DNA of 38,317 bases from Microcaldota archaeon (lineage in GTDB: Archaea > Micrarchaeota > Micrarchaeia > Anstonellales > Bilamarchaeaceae): the NCBI GenBank assembly GCA_018304385.1, contig JAGVWJ010000007.1, positions 1-38,317 of the forward strand. Direction: 5' to 3'. Shown in pieces: positions 8,516-15,114 of this stretch (position 1 is its first letter; each line of letters starts with the position of its first letter). The position numbers were made by a program, and so were the translations under genes. The notes under the pieces are model-generated. The model was given only the letters and a program-made list of their open reading frames with translations. It had not been told where the DNA came from and searched no databases.

Positions 8516-9256
8516 ATGGGGCAAGACTCAGATATTAAATTATTAGTTGATGGCAAAAGATTGGATGGTCGCAGCCAGTTTGATCTTAGAAATATTCGTA
8601 TAGAAGCTGGCATACTGCATGATGCAGATGGTTCAGCATTTGTAGAATGGGGTAAAAATAAAGTAATATGCGGTATTTATGGTCCGCGCGAATGCATTCC
8701 AAGGCACGAAGCAAGTCCATATAAGGCATTAGTAAAGTGCAGATATAGCATGGCACCATTTTCCTCGTTGGAAGAGCATAGCAGAAGCGGCCCAAGTAGG
8801 AGAAGTGTTGAGCTTTCAAAGGTTATTCGTGAGGTATTTGAAAATCTTATCATAACAGAGTCATTTCCGCGCACTCAGATTAATATATTTGTTGATGTTT
8901 TGCAATCAGATGGCGGAACGCGAACAACATGTATAACTGCCGCTGCCGTAGCATTAGCAAACGCAGGTATTCCAATGCGTGACATGGCATCTGCAGTAGC
9001 AGTTGGTAAAGCAGATGATATTCTTATTGCAGATCTTGCAAAGGAAGAGGATAATTTTGGCCAGTGTGATATGCCAGTTGCATTTTCATATAGGAAAAAG
9101 GATATTCTTTTATTGCAGATGGACGGGCTGCTTACGCGAGAAGAAATTGAAACCTTGTTAAATGAAGCTGAAAAGGCTTCTGATAAAGTTTACGCTAAGC
9201 AATTCGATGCTTTAAAAAAGGTTTATGAATCGCCAGAAGAAAATTTTAAAATGTAA
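8516..9256 (+). CDS. rrp41: Exosome catalytic subunit Rrp41
   Basis: 246-residue RNase PH-fold subunit carrying the phosphorolytic 3'-5' exonuclease site of the archaeal exosome. Active-site landmarks are present: SGPSRRSVELSKVIRE (phosphate/RNA-binding arginines near 95), LQSDGGTRTTCITAA and GQCDMPVAF with the catalytic Asp185. Length is normal. A GGTGA ribosome-binding site lies within the last codons of rrp4, and the start codon touches the rrp4 stop, so translation is probably coupled. Confidence 0.97.
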   Translation: MGQDSDIKLLVDGKRLDGRSQFDLRNIRIEAGILHDADGSAFVEWGKNKVICGIYGPRECIPRHEASPYKALVKCRYSMAPFSSLEEHSRSGPSRRSVELSKVIREVFENLIITESFPRTQINIFVDVLQSDGGTRTTCITAAAVALANAGIPMRDMASAVAVGKADDILIADLAKEEDNFGQCDMPVAFSYRKKDILLLQMDGLLTREEIETLLNEAEKASDKVYAKQFDALKKVYESPEENFKM

Positions 9257-9277
9257 TATTTATGGTAGGTGAAAAAT

Positions 9278-10063
9278 ATGTCTGAAGAATTTAAGGAAAT
9301 TATAATGTCTCATCTAAGAAAAGATGTTTTGTCGAATTCGCTTAAAAAAGGAGAGCGTTTCGATCAAAGAAAATTTGATGAATTTAGATCAATTGAGATT
9401 CAGAAAAGTGTAATAAAAAATGCAGAAGGTTCAGCATTTGTTAAATTAGGAAACACACAAGTGCTCGTAGGTGTAAAATTTGATGTTGTTACACCATATT
9501 CAGATCGTCCGAATGAAGGTACGATGGTTACAAATGCAGAATTGCTTCCTTTGGCAAGCTCAACGTTTGAGCCAGGTCCACCAGATGAGAATTCTGTTGA
9601 GCTCGCGCGCGTAGTTGATCGCGGCATAAGAAGCGCAGAATGCATTGATGTCAAATCACTATTTATAGAAGAAGGGAAGGTTCTTAGTGTGTATATTGAT
9701 TTATACGTATTGGATCATTCTGGAAACTTTATTGATGCGAGCTCGATTGCTGCGATTGCTGCATTGACTGATACGAAAGTACCAAAGGTCGAGGATGGGA
9801 AAATAATAAGAAAAGAACATAAAGGAAAGCTTGATTTAAAGGCATTGCCAGTTACGGTTACTTCGATACGCGTGGATGATTTCTGGTTGGTTGACCCTAC
9901 TATTGAAGAGGAACTTGCAATGGATTCGCGATTAACTATTGCTACTACTGGAACACATGTTGCTGCTGTTCAGAAAGGCAAAGGTTCGCTTACTAAAAAG
10001 GAGTTTTTGGATAATTTGGACATAGCTTTTAAAAGAGGTAACGACATAAGAAAATTGTTGTGA
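9278..10063 (+). CDS. rrp42: Exosome structural subunit Rrp42
   Basis: 261-residue RNase PH-fold partner of Rrp41. It completes the hexameric ring but lacks the catalytic aspartate. Landmarks: SAFVKLGNTQVLVGVKFDVV, PGPPDENSVELARVVDRG, and VDPTIEEELAMDSRLTIATT in the second half. The ATG at 9278 is chosen because the upstream GTG (9269) is part of the GGTGA ribosome-binding site, which sits five bases before this ATG. Same operon as rrp4 and rrp41. Confidence 0.96.
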   Translation: MSEEFKEIIMSHLRKDVLSNSLKKGERFDQRKFDEFRSIEIQKSVIKNAEGSAFVKLGNTQVLVGVKFDVVTPYSDRPNEGTMVTNAELLPLASSTFEPGPPDENSVELARVVDRGIRSAECIDVKSLFIEEGKVLSVYIDLYVLDHSGNFIDASSIAAIAALTDTKVPKVEDGKIIRKEHKGKLDLKALPVTVTSIRVDDFWLVDPTIEEELAMDSRLTIATTGTHVAAVQKGKGSLTKKEFLDNLDIAFKRGNDIRKLL

Positions 10064-10082
10064 TTCCTAGAGGTGTAATAAG

Positions 10083-10319
10083 ATGTTGAGATCTCACAAA
10101 TTCGGTGCAAAGATTCGAAAACTAGTAGTTGCTGCTTTAAAGGCAAAGAAGGCATTATACGAATGTCCAGCCTGCGGTAAAACAAAGGTAACAAGAAAGT
10201 CATTTGCTGTTTGGAATTGTAAGAGCTGCGAAGCGCAGTTCGCTGGTGGTGCTTATATATTTAAAAGTGAGGCTGGCGAGATATCAAGCAGGCTTATTGG
10301 AGATTATCAGAAATTGTAA
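10083..10319 (+). CDS. rpl37ae: Ribosomal protein L37Ae (eL43)
   Basis: 78-residue zinc-ribbon protein of the large ribosomal subunit. The zinc ligands are intact: Cys28-x2-Cys31 and Cys46-x2-Cys49 (CPACGKTKVTRK and WNCKSCEAQF), followed by the conserved FAGGAY. The N-terminus is a little shorter than in many archaea. A GAGGTG ribosome-binding site precedes the ATG. The next operon member is normally a few bases away; here it is 161 nt away because a heptad array and element A intervene. Confidence 0.95.
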   Translation: MLRSHKFGAKIRKLVVAALKAKKALYECPACGKTKVTRKSFAVWNCKSCEAQFAGGAYIFKSEAGEISSRLIGDYQKL

Positions 10320-10322
10320 ATT

Positions 10323-10357
10323 GGTTATGAGTTATTAGTTTTGAGTTATGAGTTTTA
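10323..10357 (+). repeat. Degenerate heptanucleotide array H2
   Basis: Five period-7 units directly after rpl37ae: ggttatg and then four agttNNN units ending agtttta. The core RGTT is constant and the last three bases vary. Same orientation as the operon. Confidence 0.75.
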
Positions 10358-10380
10358 TATCACATAAGGCTTCATGGAAT

Positions 10381-10480
10381 TGCCGACGCAGCGCAAGAAA
10401 AATATTAGACTGCGTCACTATAGAGAACGTAAGTAGAACGACGTATTCATGAGAATGAGAGAATAGGAGGATGACATAGC
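10381..10480 (+). other. Conserved ~100-nt element, copy A (upstream of rpoP)
   Basis: This element is shared with 34652-34749. From the first stem base to the ribosome-binding site the two copies differ in length by one base, located in the loop. A perfect 7-bp stem, GACGCAG (10385-10391) with CTGCGTC (10410-10416), encloses an 18-nt loop that is poorly conserved. Downstream are the shared blocks CTATAGAGAA, AGTAG-ACGACG (one variable base) and AATGAGA, then AGGAGG (10465-10470) and the rpoP ATG. It may be a structured mRNA leader or a small non-autonomous mobile element. Confidence 0.65.
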
Positions 10481-10618
10481 ATGGGAGAATATAAGGATTT
10501 GAAAACAGGCGAGCTTATTACAGTAGCCGATGAAAAAAATTTTGAATTTCCAAATACTGGTGCGAAAATGCTTTTAAAGTCAAGACCGCCGATATCCAAA
10601 GAATGCGGTACAGATTAA
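10481..10618 (+). CDS. rpoP: RNA polymerase subunit P (Rpo12) homologue lacking all zinc ligands
   Basis: 45 residues. Position in the superoperon (after rpl37ae, before the Brix and Pcc1 genes) and sequence identify it as archaeal RpoP, the Rpb12-like subunit at the Rpo3/Rpo10 assembly platform. It keeps the EYK start, the TGAKMLLKSRPP segment and a family-typical length. All four cysteines that bind zinc in the family are replaced: the first CxxC-type pair reads YKDLKTGE and the second reads EFPNTGAK. The only cysteine is Cys42, outside these motifs. The AGGAGG ribosome-binding site is 10 bases upstream of the ATG. An earlier ATG at 10471 is closed by TAG two codons later. Confidence 0.8.
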   Translation: MGEYKDLKTGELITVADEKNFEFPNTGAKMLLKSRPPISKECGTD

Positions 10619-10622
10619 CAAG

Positions 10623-10687
10623 GTGGCCATTGGTATGTGGCCAGTAGCTAGTGGCCAAAGGGGCTAATAGCCAAAAGCTAATGGCAG
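10623..10687 (+). repeat. Degenerate heptanucleotide array H3
   Basis: About nine period-7 units fill the whole gap between rpoP and the Brix gene: gtggcca alternates with variants such as gtagcta, atagcca and aaagcta, with one 9-nt unit. The core is GGCC, AGCT, GGCT or AGCC, followed by three variable bases. Confidence 0.75.
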
Positions 10688-10693
10688 ATAAAT

Positions 10694-10960
10694 ATGTTCA
10701 CCACATCTAGGTACGCATCAAAGAAAACAAGAGAACTTGCGAAATGGTTTTCTAGCGCATTTGATCAGAACTATTATGCAAGAGGTAAAAAAACAGTATC
10801 TAAATTTGTTGAGTTATCAAGAAAGATTGGTGATGAAAGGGTTTTCATAGTAAAAGAAAAAGACGGCAATCCTATTTTATTAGATGTTATAGAGGTTTAT
10901 GAAGATTTGAAATGGAAATGGACTGGTTCTATTGGGATAGGTTATGAAAACGAGCGCTGA
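10694..10960 (+). CDS. Short Brix-domain protein (N-terminal half only)
   Basis: 88 residues. The start MFTTSRYASKKTRELAKWF and the following YYARGKKTVSKFVELSRKIG match the first half of archaeal Brix/IMP4-like proteins, which bind RNA in ribosome assembly. FIVKEKDGNPILLDVIE corresponds to the middle of the domain. Archaeal Brix proteins are normally about 150 residues or more, so the C-terminal half is missing. The open frame ends inside pcc1 with a 17-nt overlap. No good ribosome-binding site is visible; array H3 ends six bases upstream of the ATG. Either a minimal Brix protein or a decaying gene. Confidence 0.75.
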   Translation: MFTTSRYASKKTRELAKWFSSAFDQNYYARGKKTVSKFVELSRKIGDERVFIVKEKDGNPILLDVIEVYEDLKWKWTGSIGIGYENER

Positions 10961-11183
10961 AATAAGAGTTCTATTAAAAAATAAGGAACAAGTAGAAGCT
11001 GTTTTGCGCGCTCTAGCGCATGAAGAAGATTTTAAAAAAAGATCTATATCAAATATTATTAAAAATGGAAATGAAATAGTTATTAAGGTTGAATCAGAAG
11101 ACGTAGTCTCTTTGCGCGCTTCTTTAAATGCATATCTTCGCGATATTCAAGTGATAGAAGGAATTGAAAAGGAATTAGATTAA
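10944..11183 (+). CDS. pcc1: KEOPS complex subunit Pcc1
   Basis: 79 residues of the Pcc1 (CTAG/Pcc1) family, the small dimerising subunit of KEOPS, which makes the tRNA t6A modification with Kae1, Bud32 and Cgi121. The family pattern is seen in AEIRVLLKNKEQVEAVLRAL, then IVIKVESEDVVSLRASLNAY and LRDIQVIEGIEKEL. The start overlaps the end of the Brix gene by 17 nt. Archaeal superoperons often have pcc1 just before prefoldin beta, as here. Confidence 0.9.
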   Translation: MKTSAEIRVLLKNKEQVEAVLRALAHEEDFKKRSISNIIKNGNEIVIKVESEDVVSLRASLNAYLRDIQVIEGIEKELD

Positions 11184-11195
11184 TGGGTGAAAATT

Positions 11196-11555
11196 ATGGC
11201 TATGCAAAAACCAGATCCAGAATTGGAGAAAAGTTTAGTTGAATATGAAAATCTAGAGCGTCAATTACAAGTGCTTGTTTTGCAAAAACATCAGCTGCAA
11301 TTGCAATTAAACGAAATAAATCTTGCACAAGAAGAAATAAAAAAAGCAAGAGGAGACGTTTACAAATCCATTGGGTCAGTAATGGTTAAGAGTTCGCCAG
11401 AGGATGCAGAAAAAGATTTGAAAGATAGAAAGGATTTATCTGATATGCGTTTAGGCACTATTGTTAAACAAGAGGAAAAGCTTCGCTCAAATCTGGTTAT
11501 TTTACAGAAAAAACTTCAGGAAAAGATGAAAGGCTATGGTTTTGGCGAAGGCTAA
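11196..11555 (+). CDS. pfdB: Prefoldin beta subunit
   Basis: 119 residues: two long coiled-coil helices joined by a short beta-hairpin region, the standard prefoldin beta plan. Landmarks are LEYENLERQLQVLVLQKHQL-like heptads at the N-terminus, VYKSIGSVMVKSS in the hairpin region, and the C-terminal helix ending LQEKMKGYGFGEG. Prefoldin holds unfolded proteins for the thermosome. The ATG at 11196 is chosen over the GTG at 11187, which lies in the GGTGA ribosome-binding site. The end overlaps the DHH gene by 20 nt. Confidence 0.95.
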   Translation: MAMQKPDPELEKSLVEYENLERQLQVLVLQKHQLQLQLNEINLAQEEIKKARGDVYKSIGSVMVKSSPEDAEKDLKDRKDLSDMRLGTIVKQEEKLRSNLVILQKKLQEKMKGYGFGEG

Positions 11556-12483
11556 ATTTTTAGATTTTTTAAAAGATAATAAAAACAAGCGCTTTGCTAT
11601 TGCACCGCATGCGCGCGCTGATATTGATGCAATATCTTGTGCCTTTGCATTACATTCTGTTTTTCCTAATTCTGTTATTGCAATACCAGATGAGCTTAAT
11701 GAAAGCGCTACTGCGCTCGCGAACGAGCTGAAAATAAAATATCAAATAATAAAAAATCTAGATAAAAAGAAATTTGACGGCATGATAGTTGTTGATACGA
11801 GTGCGTATACATTACTAAAAGAGGCAAAAGATTGGAATATTAAACTAATTGTAGATCATCATCGTGCTGAAGGCAGGGATATGCAATCTGAGGATGCAGT
11901 AATTGAAGAACAGTCACCTTCATGCGCAGAGCTTGTTGCGAATATTTTGCCAGAAATAAAAAATAAAGAAATTGCAATCGCGCTAGCGTGCGCAATAATC
12001 AGTGATACCGCGCGTTTTAAAAGCGGAAGAAAAGAAACGTTTGAAACACTTGCTAGATTGCTAAGTATTGCTAATGCAACATACCAGGATGTTTTAAAAT
12101 TCGGTGAGCCAGAGCTTGCTAGCGATGTAAAGATCGCAGTGCTTAAGGCCTTTCAGCGTGCTAATTATCAGATAATTGGAAGTTATATTGTTGCAACCAG
12201 CGAGGTAAGTGGCAATGAGGGAGATGCATCTGCTGCACTTAGCGAAGTAGCGGATGTTGCATTTGTAGCAAATTTTAAGGAAGAAGAAAACCAATGTCGC
12301 ATTTCAGCACGCGCAAGAAAGCATGTCAACGTTGCATTGCACGAAGTTATGAAAGCAGTTGCAATGCAGCTAGGTGGTAATGGCGGTGGCCATCCAAAGG
12401 CAGCAGGTGTAGCTGTTCCTAAAGGCAGGCCAAAAGATGTGCTAAAAGCATGCGTTGATGTGTTCGCATTAAAAGTCAAATAA
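11536..12483 (+). CDS. DHH/DHHA1-family phosphoesterase
   Basis: 315 residues. Motif I is HARADIDA (His25, Asp29, Asp31), motif II has Asp87 in VVDTSA, motif III is DHH (107-109) and motif IV is ISDTARF (Asp157). The C-terminal DHHA1 domain has GGNGGGHPKAAG. These are the metal ligands and substrate loop of RecJ/NrnA-like enzymes, which degrade short oligonucleotides or cyclic dinucleotides. Which substrate applies cannot be told from sequence. The start overlaps pfdB by 20 nt. It closes the exosome superoperon and is a sensible partner for RNA decay. Confidence 0.92.
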   Translation: MVLAKAKFLDFLKDNKNKRFAIAPHARADIDAISCAFALHSVFPNSVIAIPDELNESATALANELKIKYQIIKNLDKKKFDGMIVVDTSAYTLLKEAKDWNIKLIVDHHRAEGRDMQSEDAVIEEQSPSCAELVANILPEIKNKEIAIALACAIISDTARFKSGRKETFETLARLLSIANATYQDVLKFGEPELASDVKIAVLKAFQRANYQIIGSYIVATSEVSGNEGDASAALSEVADVAFVANFKEEENQCRISARARKHVNVALHEVMKAVAMQLGGNGGGHPKAAGVAVPKGRPKDVLKACVDVFALKVK

Positions 12484-12495
12484 TTTTAGTAATAC

Positions 12496-12504
12496 TTTTA
12501 AATG
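12496..12504 (+). promoter_or_regulatory. TATA box of the lipoprotein operon
   Basis: CTTTTAAAT is followed about 26 bp later by a probable start near 12527. That would leave an unusually long leader of about 125 nt containing three consecutive hairpins. Inferred from composition and position. Confidence 0.4.
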
Positions 12505-12567
12505 TTAACTTTCTTATTTTCTCAATCCGATGTATTAGAAATTAAAAAGGGAGGTTGCGCTAGGATC

Positions 12568-12628
12568 TTCAAATTCGAAGAATTTGAACGAGCTAGAGAG
12601 CGATTCGCTCTCTGGAACCGTAGGTTCC
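12568..12628 (+). promoter_or_regulatory. Three consecutive perfect hairpins in the leader of the lipoprotein operon
   Basis: Hairpin 1: 9-bp stem TTCAAATTC with loop GAA (12568-12588). Hairpin 2: 8-bp stem AGAGAGCG with loop ATT (12595-12613). Hairpin 3: 6-bp stem GGAACC with loop GTA (12614-12628), directly joined to hairpin 2. All stems are perfect and all loops are 3 nt. The GGTGA ribosome-binding site follows at 12641-12645. It could be a structured 5' leader, a transcription pausing region or a nested palindromic repeat element. Confidence 0.7.
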
Positions 12629-12652
12629 TGGCATTGAAAAGGTGATTTTGAT

Positions 12653-13348
12653 ATGGGTAATAAATTTATTGTATTAGCGATTTTATTTAGCGTTCTTCTA
12701 ATTGCAGGATGTTTCCATGATAAAGTGCCAGGTGGGCAATCTAGCGCAACCACCCCCACGCCAGCGCCAACACCGCCTCCAGCGCAACCGCCTGCACAGC
12801 CACCAGTTCAGCCACCAGTTCAACCACCAGCTGATATTGATTTTGGTATATCTGAAGCTGAATTTCCAGGCTATACTGAAGTTGCATTGCCAGGAACAGG
12901 TAAATCTACATTGCAGGATTTCACAGAAGAATCCCAAAAGGTGTTGAAAGATTATGGCTTTGAATCGGTTTATGTTGTTGTTTTACAGAGTCCTGTATTA
13001 TTAGAAGGCGAAAATCCTGATGAAAATTTTAGAGAATTGCAAAGTTCTGTTTCAACCTTTGCTACTGTTGATGGTGCTAAGCAGGCATTTGATAAAGAAA
13101 TCGAACTTTTGAAAGCGAATAATGTCGATTTTGAAGAAGATGTTAAGCTTGGAGAAAAAAGCCTCTACTATGTAAAGGTATTCGCCAATCAAAATGGAGT
13201 CAAGCTGGAGCAGCATGTTATCATGTTTCTAAAAGGCAAAAGATATGCGTCGGTTAGTGTAACTGCGACTGAAAGAGAAGATGGAAGCGAACTCAGCAAG
13301 CTTTTGGCGCAAACAGCACTTAACCTAGCAAAGAAAATGCCTTCATAA
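12653..13348 (+). CDS. Lipoprotein with proline-rich stalk, unknown domain
   Basis: 231 residues. Lipoprotein signal peptide with lipobox LLIAGC (Cys20), then a low-complexity Pro/Gln/Ala stalk (about 24-60, repeats of QPPVQPPVQPP type). A globular domain of about 165 residues with alternating beta strands and helices follows (GYTEVALPGTGKSTLQDF at its start); its family is not recognised. The stalk opening VPGGQSSAT is shared almost base for base with the lipoprotein at 15115. First gene of a surface-protein operon. A GGTGA ribosome-binding site lies seven bases upstream of the ATG. Confidence 0.85.
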   Translation: MGNKFIVLAILFSVLLIAGCFHDKVPGGQSSATTPTPAPTPPPAQPPAQPPVQPPVQPPADIDFGISEAEFPGYTEVALPGTGKSTLQDFTEESQKVLKDYGFESVYVVVLQSPVLLEGENPDENFRELQSSVSTFATVDGAKQAFDKEIELLKANNVDFEEDVKLGEKSLYYVKVFANQNGVKLEQHVIMFLKGKRYASVSVTATEREDGSELSKLLAQTALNLAKKMPS

Positions 13349-13360
13349 GTGTCGGTTACT

Positions 13361-14239
13361 ATGAAACATTTTTATCTTTTTTTAGTTTTTCTAACTTTTA
13401 TTCTACTTTTTGGTTGTAATTCTCCCAGTAATGACACTCCAGAAAAAAAACTAGAAGGTCCGGACGGCAAGTTCGTTGGTACGTGGCTAGTTGGAAAAGC
13501 AGAATATAAAGCAGATGCTGGTGGCTTATGGTATCCTGATAATCCTATGGACAAGATAGCGCTCAAACCTGATAAAACATGGGAAGATGATAAAGGCAAT
13601 AAAGGAACTTGGGGTGTTGGAACAATAGAAGAATCAGATTGGGAAGCATGGGGGGTTTCTTGGGACACATCAGCTGGCAAACCAGAAAAGAAGATGGTAC
13701 TAACTGGTATGAAAACTGTTAGCGGTTGGATAGAAGAAGGAAAAACAGATTTTTTCTGGCTATTTTTCAGGCTTGAAGGTGATGGAGAAACGCCTGCAGG
13801 TTGGATACAGCTAAGATTTGAGAAAATAAGCGATATACCTAAAATAGAAAAATCCACACCACCAGCACCTAATCCATCGAAAGACTCAGAGGTTGCAAAG
13901 ACAAAAGTTGTTTCGGATCTAGAAAGCAAATTAGTTGGTGAATACAGCTTTGGCACAAGCAGGAAATTAGTTTTGAAATACGGCGGCAAATGGGAGCTAA
14001 TACCTGAAGTCGGCGGATCTTCTGGAACATGGGAACTCAAAGATGTTACAAGAAAGGATATAGATAAATGGGTAGAAGATGGGGATATTACAGATGCCTC
14101 AGAAATCTTAAGCAGAAAATTAATACTTCATGGTAGAAGATGCAGTTATGATAATCCGCCTGAAACAGAGGAAATTCAATTGTATGTCGTGGACGGGGAG
14201 GGCGCATTCTTTAGCTGTGGGATTGCTTGGATTAAATAG
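13361..14239 (+). CDS. Lipoprotein with two GTW-type lipocalin-like repeats
   Basis: 293 residues. Signal peptide with lipobox LLFGC, then two copies of a ~100-residue beta-rich domain (about 30-150 and 180-290). Both show an L-x-W/Y opening, a GTW core strand (NKGTWGVGT and SSGTWELKD), an acidic-aromatic stretch (ESDWEAWGVS and RKDIDKWVED) and a K-x-x-L-x-G strand. The pattern recalls lipocalin-like METIN/GTW beta-barrel modules, but the family is not certain. The same domain recurs at the C-terminus of the product at 16254. The ATG at 13361 starts a proper signal peptide; the GTG at 13349 would add four residues. Confidence 0.82.
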   Translation: MKHFYLFLVFLTFILLFGCNSPSNDTPEKKLEGPDGKFVGTWLVGKAEYKADAGGLWYPDNPMDKIALKPDKTWEDDKGNKGTWGVGTIEESDWEAWGVSWDTSAGKPEKKMVLTGMKTVSGWIEEGKTDFFWLFFRLEGDGETPAGWIQLRFEKISDIPKIEKSTPPAPNPSKDSEVAKTKVVSDLESKLVGEYSFGTSRKLVLKYGGKWELIPEVGGSSGTWELKDVTRKDIDKWVEDGDITDASEILSRKLILHGRRCSYDNPPETEEIQLYVVDGEGAFFSCGIAWIK

Positions 14240-14270
14240 TAAAATTAGACTTTTGTATAGGTAAGATTGC

Positions 14271-14753
14271 ATGAAATCTTTTCTTCTCTTTTTTTTGTTT
14301 TTTTCCATCTTTTTTTCAGATGCTGGTCCTTCACTACCAGCCCCGGAAATAGAGGTTAAATTTATAAAAGAAGCCCAGGACTATGTCGGGGATATCGAAC
14401 TTGCATATCATTGTACTGCTGAGCTTGGCCAGGATCGCAATCGCATATCGGTTCAACGAGACGTCAACATGTCCTGTTCAGCAGGTATTTGTAAAAATGA
14501 TAACTGGTTCTATAAATTTAATCCATGTTATTCCAAAGAATCTGGTAATTTTCTTTATAAAGTTGGAAACTCAAATTTCAAAATGGCAAATGGTGATTTT
14601 GTTTTTGAAGAAGGTCGTATCTATAAAATATCTATAGATATAGATAGAAACAAGGCAGAGCTTATTTCCTCATCTTATTGCTGCTTCCCCTTATTTTTGT
14701 TCTTGTTTATTAGTATCCTGACATTTAAGGCAGGGAAACAAAAATGCAATTAG
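14271..14753 (+). CDS. Small secreted protein with C-terminal membrane anchor
   Basis: 160 residues, family not recognised. Cleavable-looking signal peptide (1-17, mostly Phe and Leu), then an extracytoplasmic domain of about 110 residues with paired cysteines (IELAYHCTAEL, NMSCSAGICKND, KFNPC). A Cys-Cys followed by a hydrophobic segment (CCFPLFLFLFISILTF) anchors the C-terminus in the membrane. The end overlaps the next gene by 10 nt, so the two products are probably made together and may form a complex. Confidence 0.75.
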   Translation: MKSFLLFFLFFSIFFSDAGPSLPAPEIEVKFIKEAQDYVGDIELAYHCTAELGQDRNRISVQRDVNMSCSAGICKNDNWFYKFNPCYSKESGNFLYKVGNSNFKMANGDFVFEEGRIYKISIDIDRNKAELISSSYCCFPLFLFLFISILTFKAGKQKCN

Positions 14754-15082
14754 ATTTTTTTCAGGCTTATCTAGTTACTATCTCTGTTGAGTCAATTTTG
14801 CTATATATGTTTTTGGGAAGACGATATGTCGTTCATTTACTAGTTGGGAATTCTATATTAGTAAACACAATTACATTACCATTTGTATGGTTCTTCTTTC
14901 CACTAATTAAATTAGATTATACAACCCGGATAATTGTTGCTGAGTTCTTTGCATTTATTGCGGAAACAATACTTTATCTTAAGCTTTTTAAGAAATTAAG
15001 ATTTTTTGATGCTGTATATATAAGTTTTTTCTGTAATTTATGCTCATTTATCTTAGGTTTTATTCTGCAGTTGACAACTTAA
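14744..15082 (+). CDS. Small four-helix membrane protein
   Basis: 112 residues with about four membrane segments (near 5-20, 28-50, 60-80 and 88-110). The sequence includes GRRYVVHLLVGNSILVNTIT and LPFVWFFFPLIKL. Family not recognised. It starts within the last codons of the preceding secreted protein, which has its own C-terminal anchor, so a two-component membrane complex is a reasonable guess. Confidence 0.7.
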   Translation: MQLDFFQAYLVTISVESILLYMFLGRRYVVHLLVGNSILVNTITLPFVWFFFPLIKLDYTTRIIVAEFFAFIAETILYLKLFKKLRFFDAVYISFFCNLCSFILGFILQLTT

Positions 15083-15085
15083 CCA

Positions 15086-15097
15086 TTTTTAAATATT
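15086..15097 (+). promoter_or_regulatory. Internal TATA box before the PsbP-like lipoprotein
   Basis: TTTTTAAATATT is centred about 24-26 bp upstream of the ATG at 15115, so a leaderless transcript could start here inside the operon. Inferred from composition and position. Confidence 0.45.
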
Positions 15098-15114
15098 GTA
15101 GTAAAGATAATTGC

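Noticed and set aside
10375..10437. Short frame in element A reading ELPTQRKKNIRLRHY, similar to the start of IS200-like/REP-associated transposases
   Set aside because: Only ~20 codons, stop codon follows, no catalytic motif, and the frame is not conserved in copy B. Kept only as an alternative origin for the element.
12698..12947. Antisense and alternate-frame open readings in the proline-rich lipoprotein stalk
   Set aside because: They are by-products of repetitive Pro/Gln codons; the lipoprotein frame has a signal peptide, lipobox and ribosome-binding site.
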